Shown here in pieces: positions 33,761-44,482 of a DNA stretch of 64,000 bases. Source of the DNA: Gonapodya prolifera JEL478 (Eukaryota > Monoblepharomycota > Monoblepharidomycetes > Monoblepharidales > Gonapodyaceae); NCBI GenBank assembly GCA_001574975.1, contig KQ965795.1, positions 186,001 through 250,000 of the forward strand, read 5' to 3'. Both the position numbers and the translations under genes were made by a program. Position 1 is the stretch's first letter. Each line of letters begins with the position of its first letter. The notes under the pieces are model-generated. The model had not been told where the DNA came from, made no database searches, and saw only the letters and a program-made list of their open reading frames with translations.

Positions 33761-34623
33761 CTACACAATTCCCAGAGCGCCAATGCGGTTTGCAAGTGCG
33801 GTAATGTCCTCATCTTGGGGCTGGTAGGACGCTTGAGGTGAGGCAAGGGCACTGAAACTGACGGTTGCTGCTACCGAACCGGTACTGAGAGCGAATGGCA
33901 TGGTTTTGGTATGGGCACAAGAATCAAGCGCATCATCACATCGTAGTACACTCACATGTAGCCGAAGGAGACACAAAGACCATACGATGAGGGGCCTGCA
34001 ATGTAGTATTGGAGGACGAACCATCCGAGTGACGCAGCAGCTGCTGGTCCTCCTGCCATAGACTCTGTGGGAGCTTGGCCAGAGGCTGTGGGCCAGGCTG
34101 AGCGGATGGCGAGGAGACCCGACCATGTCATGCGATAATGACCGAGTCTGTAAACACGATCAGAGGTGGTTGGTGGTTTGGCTTTCCGCGAAAAAACCGT
34201 CACGACAAGTCCGAGCGCTGCTGCAATCCGTTCGAGGCCCCGTACGAGTGCCTTCACTTGCTGCTTTCCGGCGTCGAGGTCAGGAACTTGGGCGTAGTGC
34301 AGACGCCCTCCGAGTGCTCGCAACACCATGTCAAACCGATCCGCGACGACGTGGTTGTGTGCGGATGCGGGAAGCGCCCGCAGCCTGCCAACTGCGAACG
34401 CCGCTGCGTCGTAAAGATCGGTGTAGTCAATACTGTCGTGGTCTGGAGCGGCGACGCGGTCCGATAGAGGAAAGACCCGAACGGCCTGGGAGAGTGGTAC
34501 GGTCGAACCGGAACCGGAGCCCGCAGAGGCGAGAACGGGGACGGTGGGCAGGGGAGTGACCTCCTCGAGGGCGGCAGCGAGGAGGGCGGCGTTGACGGAG
34601 GTGTCGTCTGCGCGGGTCGACAT
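33761..34623 (-). CDS. Conserved-looking orphan protein, two exons
   Basis: Exon 1 runs from the ATG at 34623 to a GTGAGT donor near 33955. A short second exon ends at 33761 (SFSALASPQASYQPQDEDIT, then ALANRIGALGIV and stop). The N-terminus is Ala-rich (SVNAALLAAALEEVTPLPTV). The middle is helical, with YDAAAFAVGRLRALPASAHN, VADRFDMVLRALGGRLHYAQ and VKALVRGLERIAAALGLVVT. Near the end a semi-hydrophobic patch (LGWFVLQYYIAG) may be buried or membrane-associated. No family was recognised. Frame length and codon use fit a real gene; the second exon's acceptor is uncertain. Confidence 0.55.
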
Positions 34624-36069
34624 TGTGTTGTTGCTGTTCTGTTTCGGGTGAGAGGGGGGCGGCCCGGAGCGCACAGTCAGCACCATGTAACGCATGATCA
34701 GCATTCCTTCATACAATAATAAGAGGCGAAAATTTCAAGTAGTGGCAATTTTAAAGAACTAAATATGTACTGCCTGCAATTATTTCCAACTCAGGTAACT
34801 CAGAAACACGGACCGAACCTGTTCACTATTTCCATCCCCAAAGGACTTCGTGAAACAGCCGCAAGCGAAGTGACGCGTACTGACTCTGTTATGCAATACG
34901 TGATCCTAGACGGCATTCTTTGCGACAGCTTCTCCGCCGCGTCGCTTCCCATTTGGTACGACCAATGATGATGTCACCATATTACGACTTGTTCCGGACC
35001 AAGCGAATGCTCACACGCCAACAATCTAGTAAAATCTCACAGTCGCTCTACGAGTCAATCTTTGGATTTCTCAGTCCTTGGATGGTCGAGTTCGCCGGGA
35101 AACTCTCGGCGGAGTCATACTATCCGACGACAAAGAGGGCCGCCGTACAGGGGGAAAACCAGCACGACGAAGTGTCCAGCTCGAGACTTCCATGGTCGCG
35201 AACTGTCGACAAGATGGAGAGAGATAACTGAGTGTACTAGTTCGTTCGCCCTGCAGTTTTCAGAGGTCAGAATTAAATTACTGTAACTTGTAACTTCGGG
35301 TGGAACTCAATTCGGTCATAGACGTGATTTCCATTCCTTTCTTTGTCAGAAATGTCACTACCAGCAGTGAGCAGCTTGCCAAACCAAACCCCAAGGTTCG
35401 TTCACATCCGCTTGGTCCCAACAAAAAAGCCAGTTTTCATTCACTCGTGTTTGGCCAGCGTATGTTGATGCCTTCCTGGGAACTTCCCTGTTTCGATTGA
35501 TGGGATCATCGCAGCAAGAAGACTAGCAACTTCGTGCGGAGTCATCCGGAAGAGCATGTCACCGATTTGAAGGTAAGAAGGCTACCGGTACCGCAGAACC
35601 AAGAATTCCGGTAATACGTCCGCTTCAATCGTCGAACCACAATTCGTTAAGCTCACGAATAACGGAATCCAAACCGGTGTATCCGAACATCGTCCGAGCC
35701 ATTTTCTTGCGGCGACATCCGATGCTCGTTTGGAACGTGTCTGGGTGCGACGAGTGGGGGTTTTATTTCTGAGTTTGCAAACTCTCATGAATCGTCATGT
35801 AAGACCGCTCAATGCTTTGGTCGTCCTCAATCCTTGACGACTCCAGAAAAGCTGGCATTTCCTCTCGAAGTCTGGTCCGTTGCCGGCAAGCATGGCCAAG
35901 GCTCCATTAACCAACTCAGAATTGCGGAGGGACTCCAAGTATCATCGATTTCGGGCAGGAAGTGTCGACTGAAAGTGTTGGCAGATTTTGGTACTTTGTT
36001 TCAAAACCCTTTTCATTCGATCAAGCATTACAACTTGGTCGTGGTCTCTGCGTCTTTGCTCTCTGCTGT
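34624..36069. other. Gene-poor region
   Basis: About 1.4 kb. Short plus frames at 34765-35286 carry no domain. A stretch from 35834 onward stays open on the plus strand into the decayed deaminase copy, but the upstream part has no match I can see to the intact gene. Confidence 0.3.
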
Positions 36070-37040
36070 CGCTGCTGCGGCATCAAGGTCGGACTCCCAT
36101 TCGAATCATCCGACTCTTTCAATGGAACACACTCACGAAAACCCAATGTCCACCGACGTCTCCTACATACTTGGACTCGGTCGACCTGGACACCGACTCC
36201 CGTCTGGCCTCACCGCCACTGCACCGCCCCGATGTCGCTTGCGAAGCTTCCGGCTCACCTCCCGCCGCCCAACGCCTACATTGCTCAGCCGACTGCCAGG
36301 ATTTTTGGATCAAGATACCGCAGCAGTCCCATCAATGCCTCGAAAGTACAACCCCCCCCCCCTCAAGATCACCGCAACCCGGTTCCCCCGCCCCCCCACC
36401 CACTCTCGCCACTCTTCCATACGATCGTACACTTCCACTTCCACGTCTACCCGCTGCTCGCTTTATCCCTATGCGAGCGCCGGCTAGTCCCCGCGTTAGC
36501 GTTGGAGGACTCCCTTGGCCTGTCCCATGTATCGCCGCCCACACGCGATTCCGCGGGATACTTACGGGACGCCCAAAAAGCCGCCCTTGCACGACTGGTG
36601 CGTTAGTTGACGGTGCGGCACTCGCGGGGACGTTTTGTCGTGGAGGCGTCAGTCTATGTAGGCCCTGCGCGCCATCTCGGTTCGGGATGAATCTGAGGAG
36701 GTCATTTGTGTGGCTCGAGGCTTATGGAAGTGTGGAGGAATGACAAGGGCGGGCGGAAGACGGCGGGGCGTGGAGGGAGACCAGGAAGGAGAAGGTCGTC
36801 AGGCATGTGTACTTGTCAAGCGGTGACGCGTATTGCTGACATGGAGGGCAAAAAGTGGCAATGGGGGCGGCGGCTGTGGGGTAACCCTGTTGCGTCCGCG
36901 GCGCCCAGTAGACGTTCGAGAGAGGGTTGAGGTGACGTCGACTAGGGCAGGACAAAGGAGCATTCACGCTTGGTCATGGAGGTGTGGCGTGCGAGATTGA
37001 AGATGCAGAAGTCGAAGGCGGATTGAAAGTTCGGGTAGCC
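36070..37040 (+). pseudogene. Decayed relative of the deaminase-like gene (copy 2)
   Basis: Aligns by eye to both ends of the intact gene at 40661-42522. The 5' part shares atgtccaccgacgtctcc (36147) and gcccaacgcctacattg. The 3' part shares caagatcaccgc, cacacttccac and gaagccgc-like blocks, and the 3' end shares cgtgcgagattgaagatg and gttcgggtag. An internal segment of about 600 bases, including the intron, the His-run and the linker, is absent. The zinc motif is not conserved and the frame is broken. It is old and damaged, but longer than copy 1. Confidence 0.72.
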
Positions 37041-37065
37041 GGACGAGCGTGGGTTGGGCAACGTT

Positions 37066-37072
37066 GGGGGGN

Positions 37073-37104
<32 letters not shown>
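37066..37104. repeat. Poly-G tract with an unresolved base
   Basis: A run of about 39 G residues, with an N at 37072. Its length is probably not reliable because sequencing and assembly slip on such tracts. It can form G-quadruplexes on the plus strand. Confidence 0.95.
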
Positions 37105-37207
37105 CGGAGGGGGATGAGCAGCCGAAGGATTGAAATTTTGGTCATCCTAGGTTCTTTTGGAGTTCGAGCGAGCATGCACGAGCAGCGATCCATGACACAA
37201 CGTTAAG

Positions 37208-37287
37208 TCACTCAATACTTCATCTCAGTATCGTTTGCCAGGTCTTGGGATCCACGTCAGACGATGCCAAGATGAAGTATTAAGTGA
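37208..37287. repeat. Long imperfect hairpin (30-bp arms, 20-base loop)
   Basis: The left arm (37208-37237, starting tcactcaatacttcatct) and the right arm (37258-37287, reverse complement starting tcacttaatacttcatct) match at about 24-25 of 30 positions. Every difference is a C/T or A/G transition. The loop is about 20 bases (ccaggtcttgggatccacgt). It could be a foldback transposon or MITE, or the DNA for a small-RNA precursor. There is no coding context. Confidence 0.75.
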
Positions 37288-37362
37288 TGTAGACAACGGA
37301 TGACCTCCCAAGTTCCCACGTCCCTTCATACGACACACCGCAAGGATTCCAAACACGTATGG

Positions 37363-37401
37363 GATTCGCAGATTAAGGAGAGCACTCCATGATCTGTAAT
37401 C
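37363..37401. repeat. Short palindrome, copy 3 of a dispersed motif
   Basis: The left arm gattcgcagatt and right arm gatctgtaatc pair imperfectly around aaggagagcactccat. The atgatctgt block matches the copies at 28919-28955 and 29603-29638. It lies 75 bases after the long hairpin. Confidence 0.45.
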
Positions 37402-38732
37402 TATATTTTCTTTTTTGGAATGTCAGTGATTGTGACTAAAATGGTAGCCCGTGGAATTCCGCCTTTGTGCGAAGCTTTTCATGACTCTAATTGCGATATC
37501 GATTTTGGGATTTCTCTCTTGTGGCTCGGGAGCTACGTCCCGCGATGCCGACGTTATGTTTTTGATCAGTCATCGTTTTAGATTGACTGTTGTCGATATT
37601 CAGACGTCCCCGTCTCCCTCCGTGCATAATTTGTGCTTTCGAAGGCCTTTTGTATGTTCGAGCACCAAGCCAGATGTCTAAGTGTCAAGAGAGGAGTGCA
37701 CTTCATGAGATATTTTAGCAAATCAGAACAACTTGCTCGCTGTCAACCTCGTGGACAACAACCTTCATCGACAGATTTCTTGTCTGCGCCCTAAGTTGCT
37801 TCTTGTTCTCTGCAAGCGTCTCTGTGCGGAGTGTTTCATCTCCATTTTCCTTTTTTCTTGTTTGCGCCACAGTGACTTGAGCTTACAGTGTTCTGGGTTG
37901 TTGTGCTGGGCAAAGCGTGATTGTCTTCGAGATCTCCCACGCGACCGGTCGACCGTCACGTCCTTAGGCCAACCGCGGAATTTGGGCTGACCGATTTAGA
38001 AGCACGTTCCAGAATCTCATTATCATTTGAGGGCAGACATCTTGATCACGAGCCATTTTGTAGATCGACCCGTCTTACTCCTGGCTCAGTTCGCTTATCG
38101 ACAACGTTTCGTCTTCGTTGGGGCCCCTCTCGGATGACGCGTTATGAGCTGTGCTGGGTGCGTGCTTGTACTCAACAGTATCACCCCTAACTTCTAAGCT
38201 GTCCGACAAATCGATAAAGCGGGTGTCCAGGTGATCCTTGCTTTTGAAGTTGAATGCTTCGAGATTGTTGTCGAATTTGCTTTGAACTTCTTGTTGCTAC
38301 CGCCCACAGTAACGTTTAGTCTGTACGTACTGGTGGTAAGACGTCTCCATCTTGTACTTCGTGCACGGCCGTCGCTGTTTCGAAAGGATTTCTCGAAGCT
38401 TAGAACCTCATCTATCCAGCCACGGCTTCCCCATAATTGTTCGCGACGCCGTTCCCAGCAACGACCTGAGCTTGCTCTACAAAGACTCTAAGCAAAGTGT
38501 CTCCGGAACGACTTGAAGACCATGGAAGAAAGTTTTAGCTATAACTTTGCCGAACAGTTCATCGCACTTTTTTCTACGTCAACATTGGTCAGAACACGGC
38601 GGTAGACTTTGTACAGAAATACGTAAGTGCATGTTTTCCTGATCTTTGTCCTGATGGAAAGCAGCGAGCGGTCCTGCGATAGGTGGAGGCTGACGATAGA
38701 GTACACTGACAGACTGTAACCTGAAATAGTCG
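37402..38732. other. Gene-poor region
   Basis: About 1.3 kb. A small plus frame at 37451-37681 begins with a signal-peptide-like stretch (FMTLIAISILGFLSCGSGAT) but has no support otherwise. Nothing else was recognised. Confidence 0.3.
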
Positions 38733-38870
38733 CTCGCCCGTAGTTCGTGAACGAGCGATAGCGAGTGAAACGAACGCAGGGGGAGCTAAAAAGTTCGTAG
38801 TCGGGAGGTTGCGGGTCCGTACCCGGGACCCGGTGTCCGTGTGTCACAAATAAACTTCTTGCAACGACCG
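38733..38870 (+). mobile_element. Solo 5' part of the repeat family seen at 52.8 kb
   Basis: Aligns by eye to 52850-52980: gcccgtag, then acgagcga, the g-gaggttgcgggt-type block, and tgtgtcac. The block ggaggttgcgggtcc with its pairing partner acccg resembles the T-arm/B-box of a tRNA gene, and tagcgagtg upstream could be an A-box remnant. That would suit a tRNA-derived internal promoter of a SINE or similar retroelement. The class is not certain. Confidence 0.45.
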
Positions 38871-38989
38871 CAAACCCACCGGTTTTTTCCGCTCGATCGA
38901 CGCACAGAAACAATACGAAGTGCCGTTTGCGTTATCAGGGTCGGATTCCATTCGTGGGAGGTAGGAGTAGGTGGGTCTCGCGCTTGTTC

Positions 38990-40420
38990 AAAGCCGACGT
39001 TCAGCGAACCTGCCTACTTCGCTTCGGGATGCCTGTCTCCGCACAAAGCAGCCGAGAGACCTCAGAGATATGTTTTACGTCCTGTTGAAGCTGCATGGGC
39101 TGCATTACGTGGAGAAATACTAGATGGCCTGATGGTGGAATCCCCTCAATCGGACATCATTGGAACAAAGCCTCATCTTAAGACGGCGACGATTGCGATC
39201 GTTGTTGGGCGGAGCCGATTTGGAGCAATGACTCCTTACGTGAACCACCTGCGATTGGTTCTGAACAAAGCACAAGTAGAGTTTCAGCCCGACGAGTTTG
39301 ATAACATTCTTGCGGACACTGTTGGAACCGAGGCAAGTTGTCAGTGCGTCGGTAAATGCACAGAAATATGACGACACGAAAACTGTCTTTGTAAGGCCAA
39401 GCCATGGACGGTAACAGAGGAAATGCTCCCGCCAATTGATGGTTCAATGTGGCCTCCACCAGAGCTGGAATCAATTGCCAATGAATCGCTGGAGGCTTTC
39501 AAGGAGGCCGGTATCGACTTATTAAATCTCAAAGGGCTCTCGGCAGCTGAGAAGCTTACCTTACCCACAACGGATGGTAGCAGCTATCGTTAGCCACATA
39601 GTATGGCTGAATGTTTGGCATTTTCTGTGACTCGCAGTGGCTTGCCAAAGGATGCACTTGTACCAGCCTTGGCATCTTTTGGACTCGTATTGTCTGACTA
39701 CCGAAACACGTCTCCCCATCATGTTGCCATCACAGTGAAGTATCTCCTGATTAATTTGTGCAAACTCAGCTTCTAGTCACCGCGGGAATTATCCTGGATG
39801 TTGGACCGACACTTCTCTCCTTCACGAATAAACCAGGATTATCCAAAGTTGCGACCGTGCGAAGTCTAAGACTGCTGTGATGGTCGGGGCTCTTATTCTC
39901 CTGCCCGTGCAATAGCTCAACTTACTTCACCATCGTACTATACACCTGAAACTCCACGTATGCTGATACGGACACAGTACAGTGGTTCGGAGGTTTTATG
40001 GCTGCTTCTCCTCTCCCGCGACAGAACTCATGTTTTGTTCTGGAAAAGAGGCTCGGCCTTGCTACTGTTTGTTTTGGAGATCACATGACCGGTTTGCAGC
40101 TGTTGCATCACATTTCAGCGTTTACACTGACTTTTGCGGGCACAAATGTTCACAATCAGAGAAGAAACCCCACATCGCAGTCTTGGACTCAATACTGGAC
40201 AGAGGTTCTATGTAGTCATGTTTGAGATCGGCAAAATGTTGACTGGACTCTTCTCGCGAAAGTTATGCTGGCCTTCAAGATGGACAAAGGGACATTGAGT
40301 CGTGTGGTGACCGGAATGTCATTCAGTGCGGGTGAAAATGACGCTCTTGCTGCGGCAATAGATGTACGCTTTAAGGAAGTTACGAACATTTTTGGTAGCA
40401 GGTAGCTTTCTGACCCAATT
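38990..40420 (+). pseudogene. Decayed coding region of unknown family
   Basis: Several plus-strand pieces have good protein composition but shift frame. They are GTKPHLKTATIAIVVGRSRF and VEFQPDEFDNILADTVGTE (39165-39333), then KPWTVTEEMLPPIDGS and LESIANESLEAFKEAG (39398-39560), LPKDALVPALASFGLVLSDY (39643-39720), LLVTAGIILDVGPTLLSFTN (39773-39840), and MLAFKMDKGTLSRVVTG (about 40268). Some gaps look like introns, one with a possible GC-AG border after VGTE, but not all phases agree. It lies right after the solo 5' repeat and may be the body of an old mobile element or an unrelated dead gene. Confidence 0.4.
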
Positions 40421-40660
40421 ATGAAGGACCCCGACCCATTCAACAAAAGCAAATTTTTTTTAATACAACACGGTGAGATCTTGCGTGGTATGATGGAAAT
40501 GGGGAGGAAAGGATCGGTGGACTGTGCTGATAATTTTTGTTGTGCCACGACGTTTGTTTAGTTCTCCCATTCCCAACGCAACCTGTCAAACGACACATCG
40601 CTCTTCGCGCAACTACACAGACTCCAGCTCTCTCTAAACTCCAAACACTACACACTCTCA

Positions 40661-42522
40661 ATGTCTGCCATCGCCGTCGCTTCGTTCTCTGTTGTCTCTA
40701 CTGTCCCCGCCACTCGCCCAGTCGACGCAATCGACGGAATCGCCCAAGGAAAGGAAGGAGACAAAGTCATGCAAGGAACTCAGACGGAGATGGAATCGAA
40801 CTGCGGCGTGCAGGATTCGCAAGGAGTTGTGTGCGACGTCAATAACAGCGACAAGGTCGACCTCAAGGGCAAGAAACCACTCGCCCAAGGAAGTCGCCAA
40901 CTGGACATCAAGTACATCAAGGACGCACTCACGCTCGACTCGTCCGATTCTTCCAACGGAGACGCATTCTCGGTCTCGGACGTCAACACAATGTCCACCA
41001 ACGTCTCCGAAACTGACTCGGACTCGGACACCGACACATCCACCGACCCACATCTGCACTCGCCGCCGCTGCACCCGCCGCCGCCGCCGCCGCCGCGACC
41101 GTCCCAGCTCGGTATCGACGCCAACGCCTCGCTGACCACCCTTCCTGCGTACCTCACCCACTTGGGGTTGCCCAACGCCTTCATCGGTCAGTTGACCGCG
41201 AAGATCGCGGATAGGTTTGAGCTGTGCAGGAAGACGGCCACAGGGGTCGCTCTCGGTGGGACGCAGCCGCCGTCGTCCCGCACCGCGCTGATCGCGGACA
41301 CGCACTTGTGGGGGGTTCTACCGGGTACAGGTGAGTTGAAGGGCGCAGATGCGTATGGAAATGATTGTGGTTGATGGCTTGAAGCGGTTTGTTTGAGTTG
41401 CTTGGGAACTATCCAGATTCACTGGAAGAAGCATACCTGCTTCAAGGGAGCCATGGACCACTCCCCTTGGACATGAAAACCATTTGGACGTCGATGCTTA
41501 CAGGAGAATTTTCAACGTGGAACATGGTCCTGTTCTTCATTTATAACATCAACTTTCAACTCACCCGAACACCCCATCTCCAGGTTCAGGGTCACCCCCA
41601 CCACCACGAGCCCATCCACCATCACGATCACCACCACCACCACCACCACCACCACCACCGCGTGCAGCAGCAGGGCGTGCCTGTGCAGGGCGTTTACACT
41701 CCGTCGCATTCTAAACACCGCGCGTCCTCCAGCGCCGGCCGCGAGGACCGGCGCACAGCGAGCGACGACGACGATGAGGAAGCGGACGACACCGCGCGGA
41801 GGCGATGGAAATGCAAGTCCCGCACTGCTACCGCTCCCGGCAGCACGAGTCCAACACCGGCCCCGAAACGCACCCCCAAGATCACCGCCCAGCCGCCCCC
41901 GCCACCTTTCTACCCGACACACTTCCACCTCTGCATTCTCCTCTCCCTGCGCGACCGGCGCCTGGTCCTCGCGTCTGCGTTCAACGACTCCCTGCGCTCA
42001 TCCCACGTCGGCCCGCCGACGCGCGACCCGGCGGGGTACTCGCGGCACGCCGAAGAAGCCGCTCTTGCCCGTCTCGCGCGCGACCCCGCGATGGCGCGGC
42101 ACGCGCGCAGGCACGGCGTCGTGGCGGTGTCGATCCGAGTGGGACGCGCGCCCGGGTTTGGGGTGGGGCTGAGCAGACCCTGTGAGCGGTGCGCGAGGTT
42201 GATGGAGCGTGCGGCTGAGGTCAGGAGAGTCGTGTGGTGGGAGGACGGTGCGTGGAGGGAGGCCAGGAAGGAGGAGGTTGTCGCGGGGGCGCGGTTGTCT
42301 AGTGGGGACGCGTATCGAAGGCGGGGAGGGCCCGATCTTGGTCCTGGAAGTGGCAGTGGGAGCCCTGGTGCGTCGGGGTCCAGTGGAAGGTCGGGGGAGG
42401 ATCAGGATGAGGATGAGGAAGCCAGGGAGGAGAGGGAGCGGTTGGTCAAGGCTGCGAAGAGGGAGGCGTGGCGTAAGAGGTGTAAGATGGAGAAGCTGAA
42501 GGCGAATCGGAAGTTTGGGTAG
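40661..42522 (+). CDS. Deaminase-fold protein with HAE/PCxxC zinc motif and poly-His run
   Basis: Two exons, 40661-41330 and 41417-42522 (phase 1), give 591 residues. Exon 1 is Ser/Asp/Pro-rich and holds a small conserved-looking helix region (TLPAYLTHLGLPNAFIGQLT, then AKIADRFELC). Exon 2 has a His run (HHHDHHHHHHHHHH) and an acidic linker. Then comes a domain with the layout of the cytidine deaminase superfamily: strand LRDRRLVLASAFNDSLR, the zinc motif RHAEEAALARL (H434, E436), strand GVVAVSIRVGRAPG, SRPCERCARLM (C479, C482), and strand VRRVVWWEDGAW. The family uses H/C/C to hold zinc and the Glu as proton shuttle. The substrate is unknown (free nucleotide, RNA or DNA). A basic, Glu-rich tail ends KREAWRKRCKMEKLKANRKF. 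Two dead relatives lie upstream at 30.1 and 36.1 kb. Confidence 0.72.
41633..41662 (+). repeat. CAC trinucleotide repeat coding poly-His
   Basis: An almost perfect (CAC)n run within the deaminase-like gene. It encodes the His tract, so its length is likely to vary between strains. Confidence 0.9.
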
Positions 42523-42664
42523 GCTGTGTTTGGAGGGGGAAGGGTGGGAACGCGGAATTACCGGACTACGTGAAGGTTTAGGCGTTAGGGGTTTATTGGA
42601 GTTTAGCCTTTTGAATACACAAAAGAAATTTATATCCAAACGCTACGCGTCGTGCAAAGTTAAT

Positions 42665-44270
42665 TTATCTCGTAAGGAGGGACGACCATTCCCTCCACGT
42701 CCTTCCGAAACACCTCCCATGGCGCTCGCACGCCGCCTCCAAGTCCTGCACAAGCCCCTCACAGATCTTACTGTCCACGCGGGTCTGCTCACCCCTTCTC
42801 CACATCGAGACGTCCTCGTCAGCGTCCACCCGAAGAGGGCACATTCCAATCTCCACCACTGGAAGCGCACACACGAAATGGCTCCACGCTGCCCGAAGTC
42901 TTTCGAGGTGAAGATGGGATGCGGGGGGTTAACCGAGGTGGCGGGCCCGAACGACGACTCGCAATGAAAGAACCGCACGGGCTGCAAGCAAAGCCGCTCC
43001 AAACGAGGAACAAGCCTTGCGATGTGAGCCGCCGCTGTTCGAAGTGTGGCCTCGAATTGGTCGATGTTATCCCGCCAATGCAAGGATATGCTTAGGTGCA
43101 TCAACCGGACCGACGTGTAACTGGTGTCGTTGTGGCAGGTGATCCACGAATACACAGTGCCAAAGTCCACTTCTCTGAGGGTGACGACGTTGGGAAACAG
43201 GTCCAGCACGCTCATGTCCAGTTTTGTGTGCGGGCCGGTGACGTGAAGCGTTGGATGCCGAGGCGGGAGGAGGTGTCGAAGAAGGTGGTGGAGAAGGGAC
43301 GCCACCCGTAGTGGTGTACTGGGAAGAAGATGGTCCGAAGGTTGGGGAAGCTGCCGAAGGGGAAAGTGCAGGCGGTGTGATCGGTTTTGTGGGAGGTGTA
43401 TGCGAGGTTGCGAATCGCCAGAGACGTGATTGAGTCCATTTGGAGGGGGGGCTTTCCGGGGACATCCCGTCCTTCCATTCAACCATGATTCCCTCGGGTG
43501 TCAATGTGCGACCGATCAGACCGGAAAGTAACTCCTGGAAGAAGGGGTGGTCTGGCGCGTCCGACGTCCAGCAGATACTGGGAACCTCCAACCATCGCGC
43601 GGATACGTCCACTCGCTCGCGGATAAGTCCGCGACCGACTCCGTCGGCGATGAGGGACTTGAGTTCGGTTATAATGTCCTCCACCACGTTGCGAAAGTAC
43701 TCTGGGCAAGCTGTCAACGTGACGATTCCAACGGCAGCACCACGCATGGCAGGAAGGGGAGACCAAGTCAGCTCCACGTCTCCATTAGCGTTTTTGCGAA
43801 ACAATCTCTGAACCACCCACACCCCCCTCCCCCCCCGAGAACTTCGGAAGGTGCCTCCATGAAATCCACTTTGAAGAGGATCGGCCGGCTACCGTTGCGG
43901 TATTCCAAGATCCCACGGAGGACATCCAGGCGCGCGATACGCGACACGCGGTGGAGTACATGAATCGACGTGGGAGGTGGCCCATGATGGAGACGAGAAG
44001 TTCCTACCCAACATAGTGGCACCCCCTGGATACTTGAAGAGCGCCGAGGAGCCACCCTCGCCTGGTTGGGTGGGACAGGATTAAGTTTAGTTGCAGTCCA
44101 ACGGAAGCACGTGTAGCGCGATCTGTGCATTTGATGGGGCTCGCCCGCCCATATCATACGATGCGGGTCTGAGCACGCTGTAAACGAACCACGTCGGTGT
44201 TTGCACACTCGTATACTCTGCAAAACGTGCATCTGTGCCAACTAACTTGAGCGCCGAAGCAAATGCGAGG
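42665..44270 (-). pseudogene. F-box/LRR-family pseudogene
   Basis: A coherent minus-strand protein can be followed across three frames. Pieces in order are SIHVLHRVSRIARLDVLRGI, RNGSRPILFKVDFMEAPSEV, VQRLFRKNANGDVELTWSPL, YFRNVVEDIITELKSLIADG, FPNLRTIFFPVHHYGWRPFS, VLDLFPNVVTLREVDFGTVY and RLMHLSISLHWRDNIDQFEA. The end is SKICEGLVQDLEAACERHGR. The frame changes at G-runs near 43830 and 43450 and again near 43220 and 42890. The sequence style matches the window's other F-box proteins. It is damaged, unless the G-runs are assembly errors. Confidence 0.6.
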
Positions 44271-44482
44271 GAACGTGGCAGCACGGGCGATAAGCGATTT
44301 AATTACACCCTAAGATACCAACACTCTTGAACGTCCTCAATGGTGCTGCGGACTGGTTTCAACCCTGCACACATCCATTTCAGTGACTGCCCCTCATTGA
44401 TTTTGTGACGAGACATTGCCGCGACCTCGTTTTCCTTCCGATCCATCACCAATTTTCACCCCGACCCATCTCTGCCCTCCCG

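Noticed and set aside
38780-38840. Possible tRNA gene from a T-arm-like ggttgcgggtcc block
   Set aside because: No full cloverleaf. The block recurs at 52.9 kb as part of a repeat, so it is treated as repeat DNA.
41584-41760. Alternative exon 2 start at the CAG acceptor near 41583 for the deaminase-like gene
   Set aside because: It gives a frame with an early stop. The acceptor at 41416 keeps one open frame through the zinc motif.
42209-42499. Plus-strand 96-codon Arg/Gly-rich frame inside the deaminase-like gene
   Set aside because: A shadow frame of GC-rich coding sequence.
43251-43811. Plus-strand frames opposite the F-box pseudogene
   Set aside because: Antisense shadows. The minus strand shows consistent LRR-like protein.
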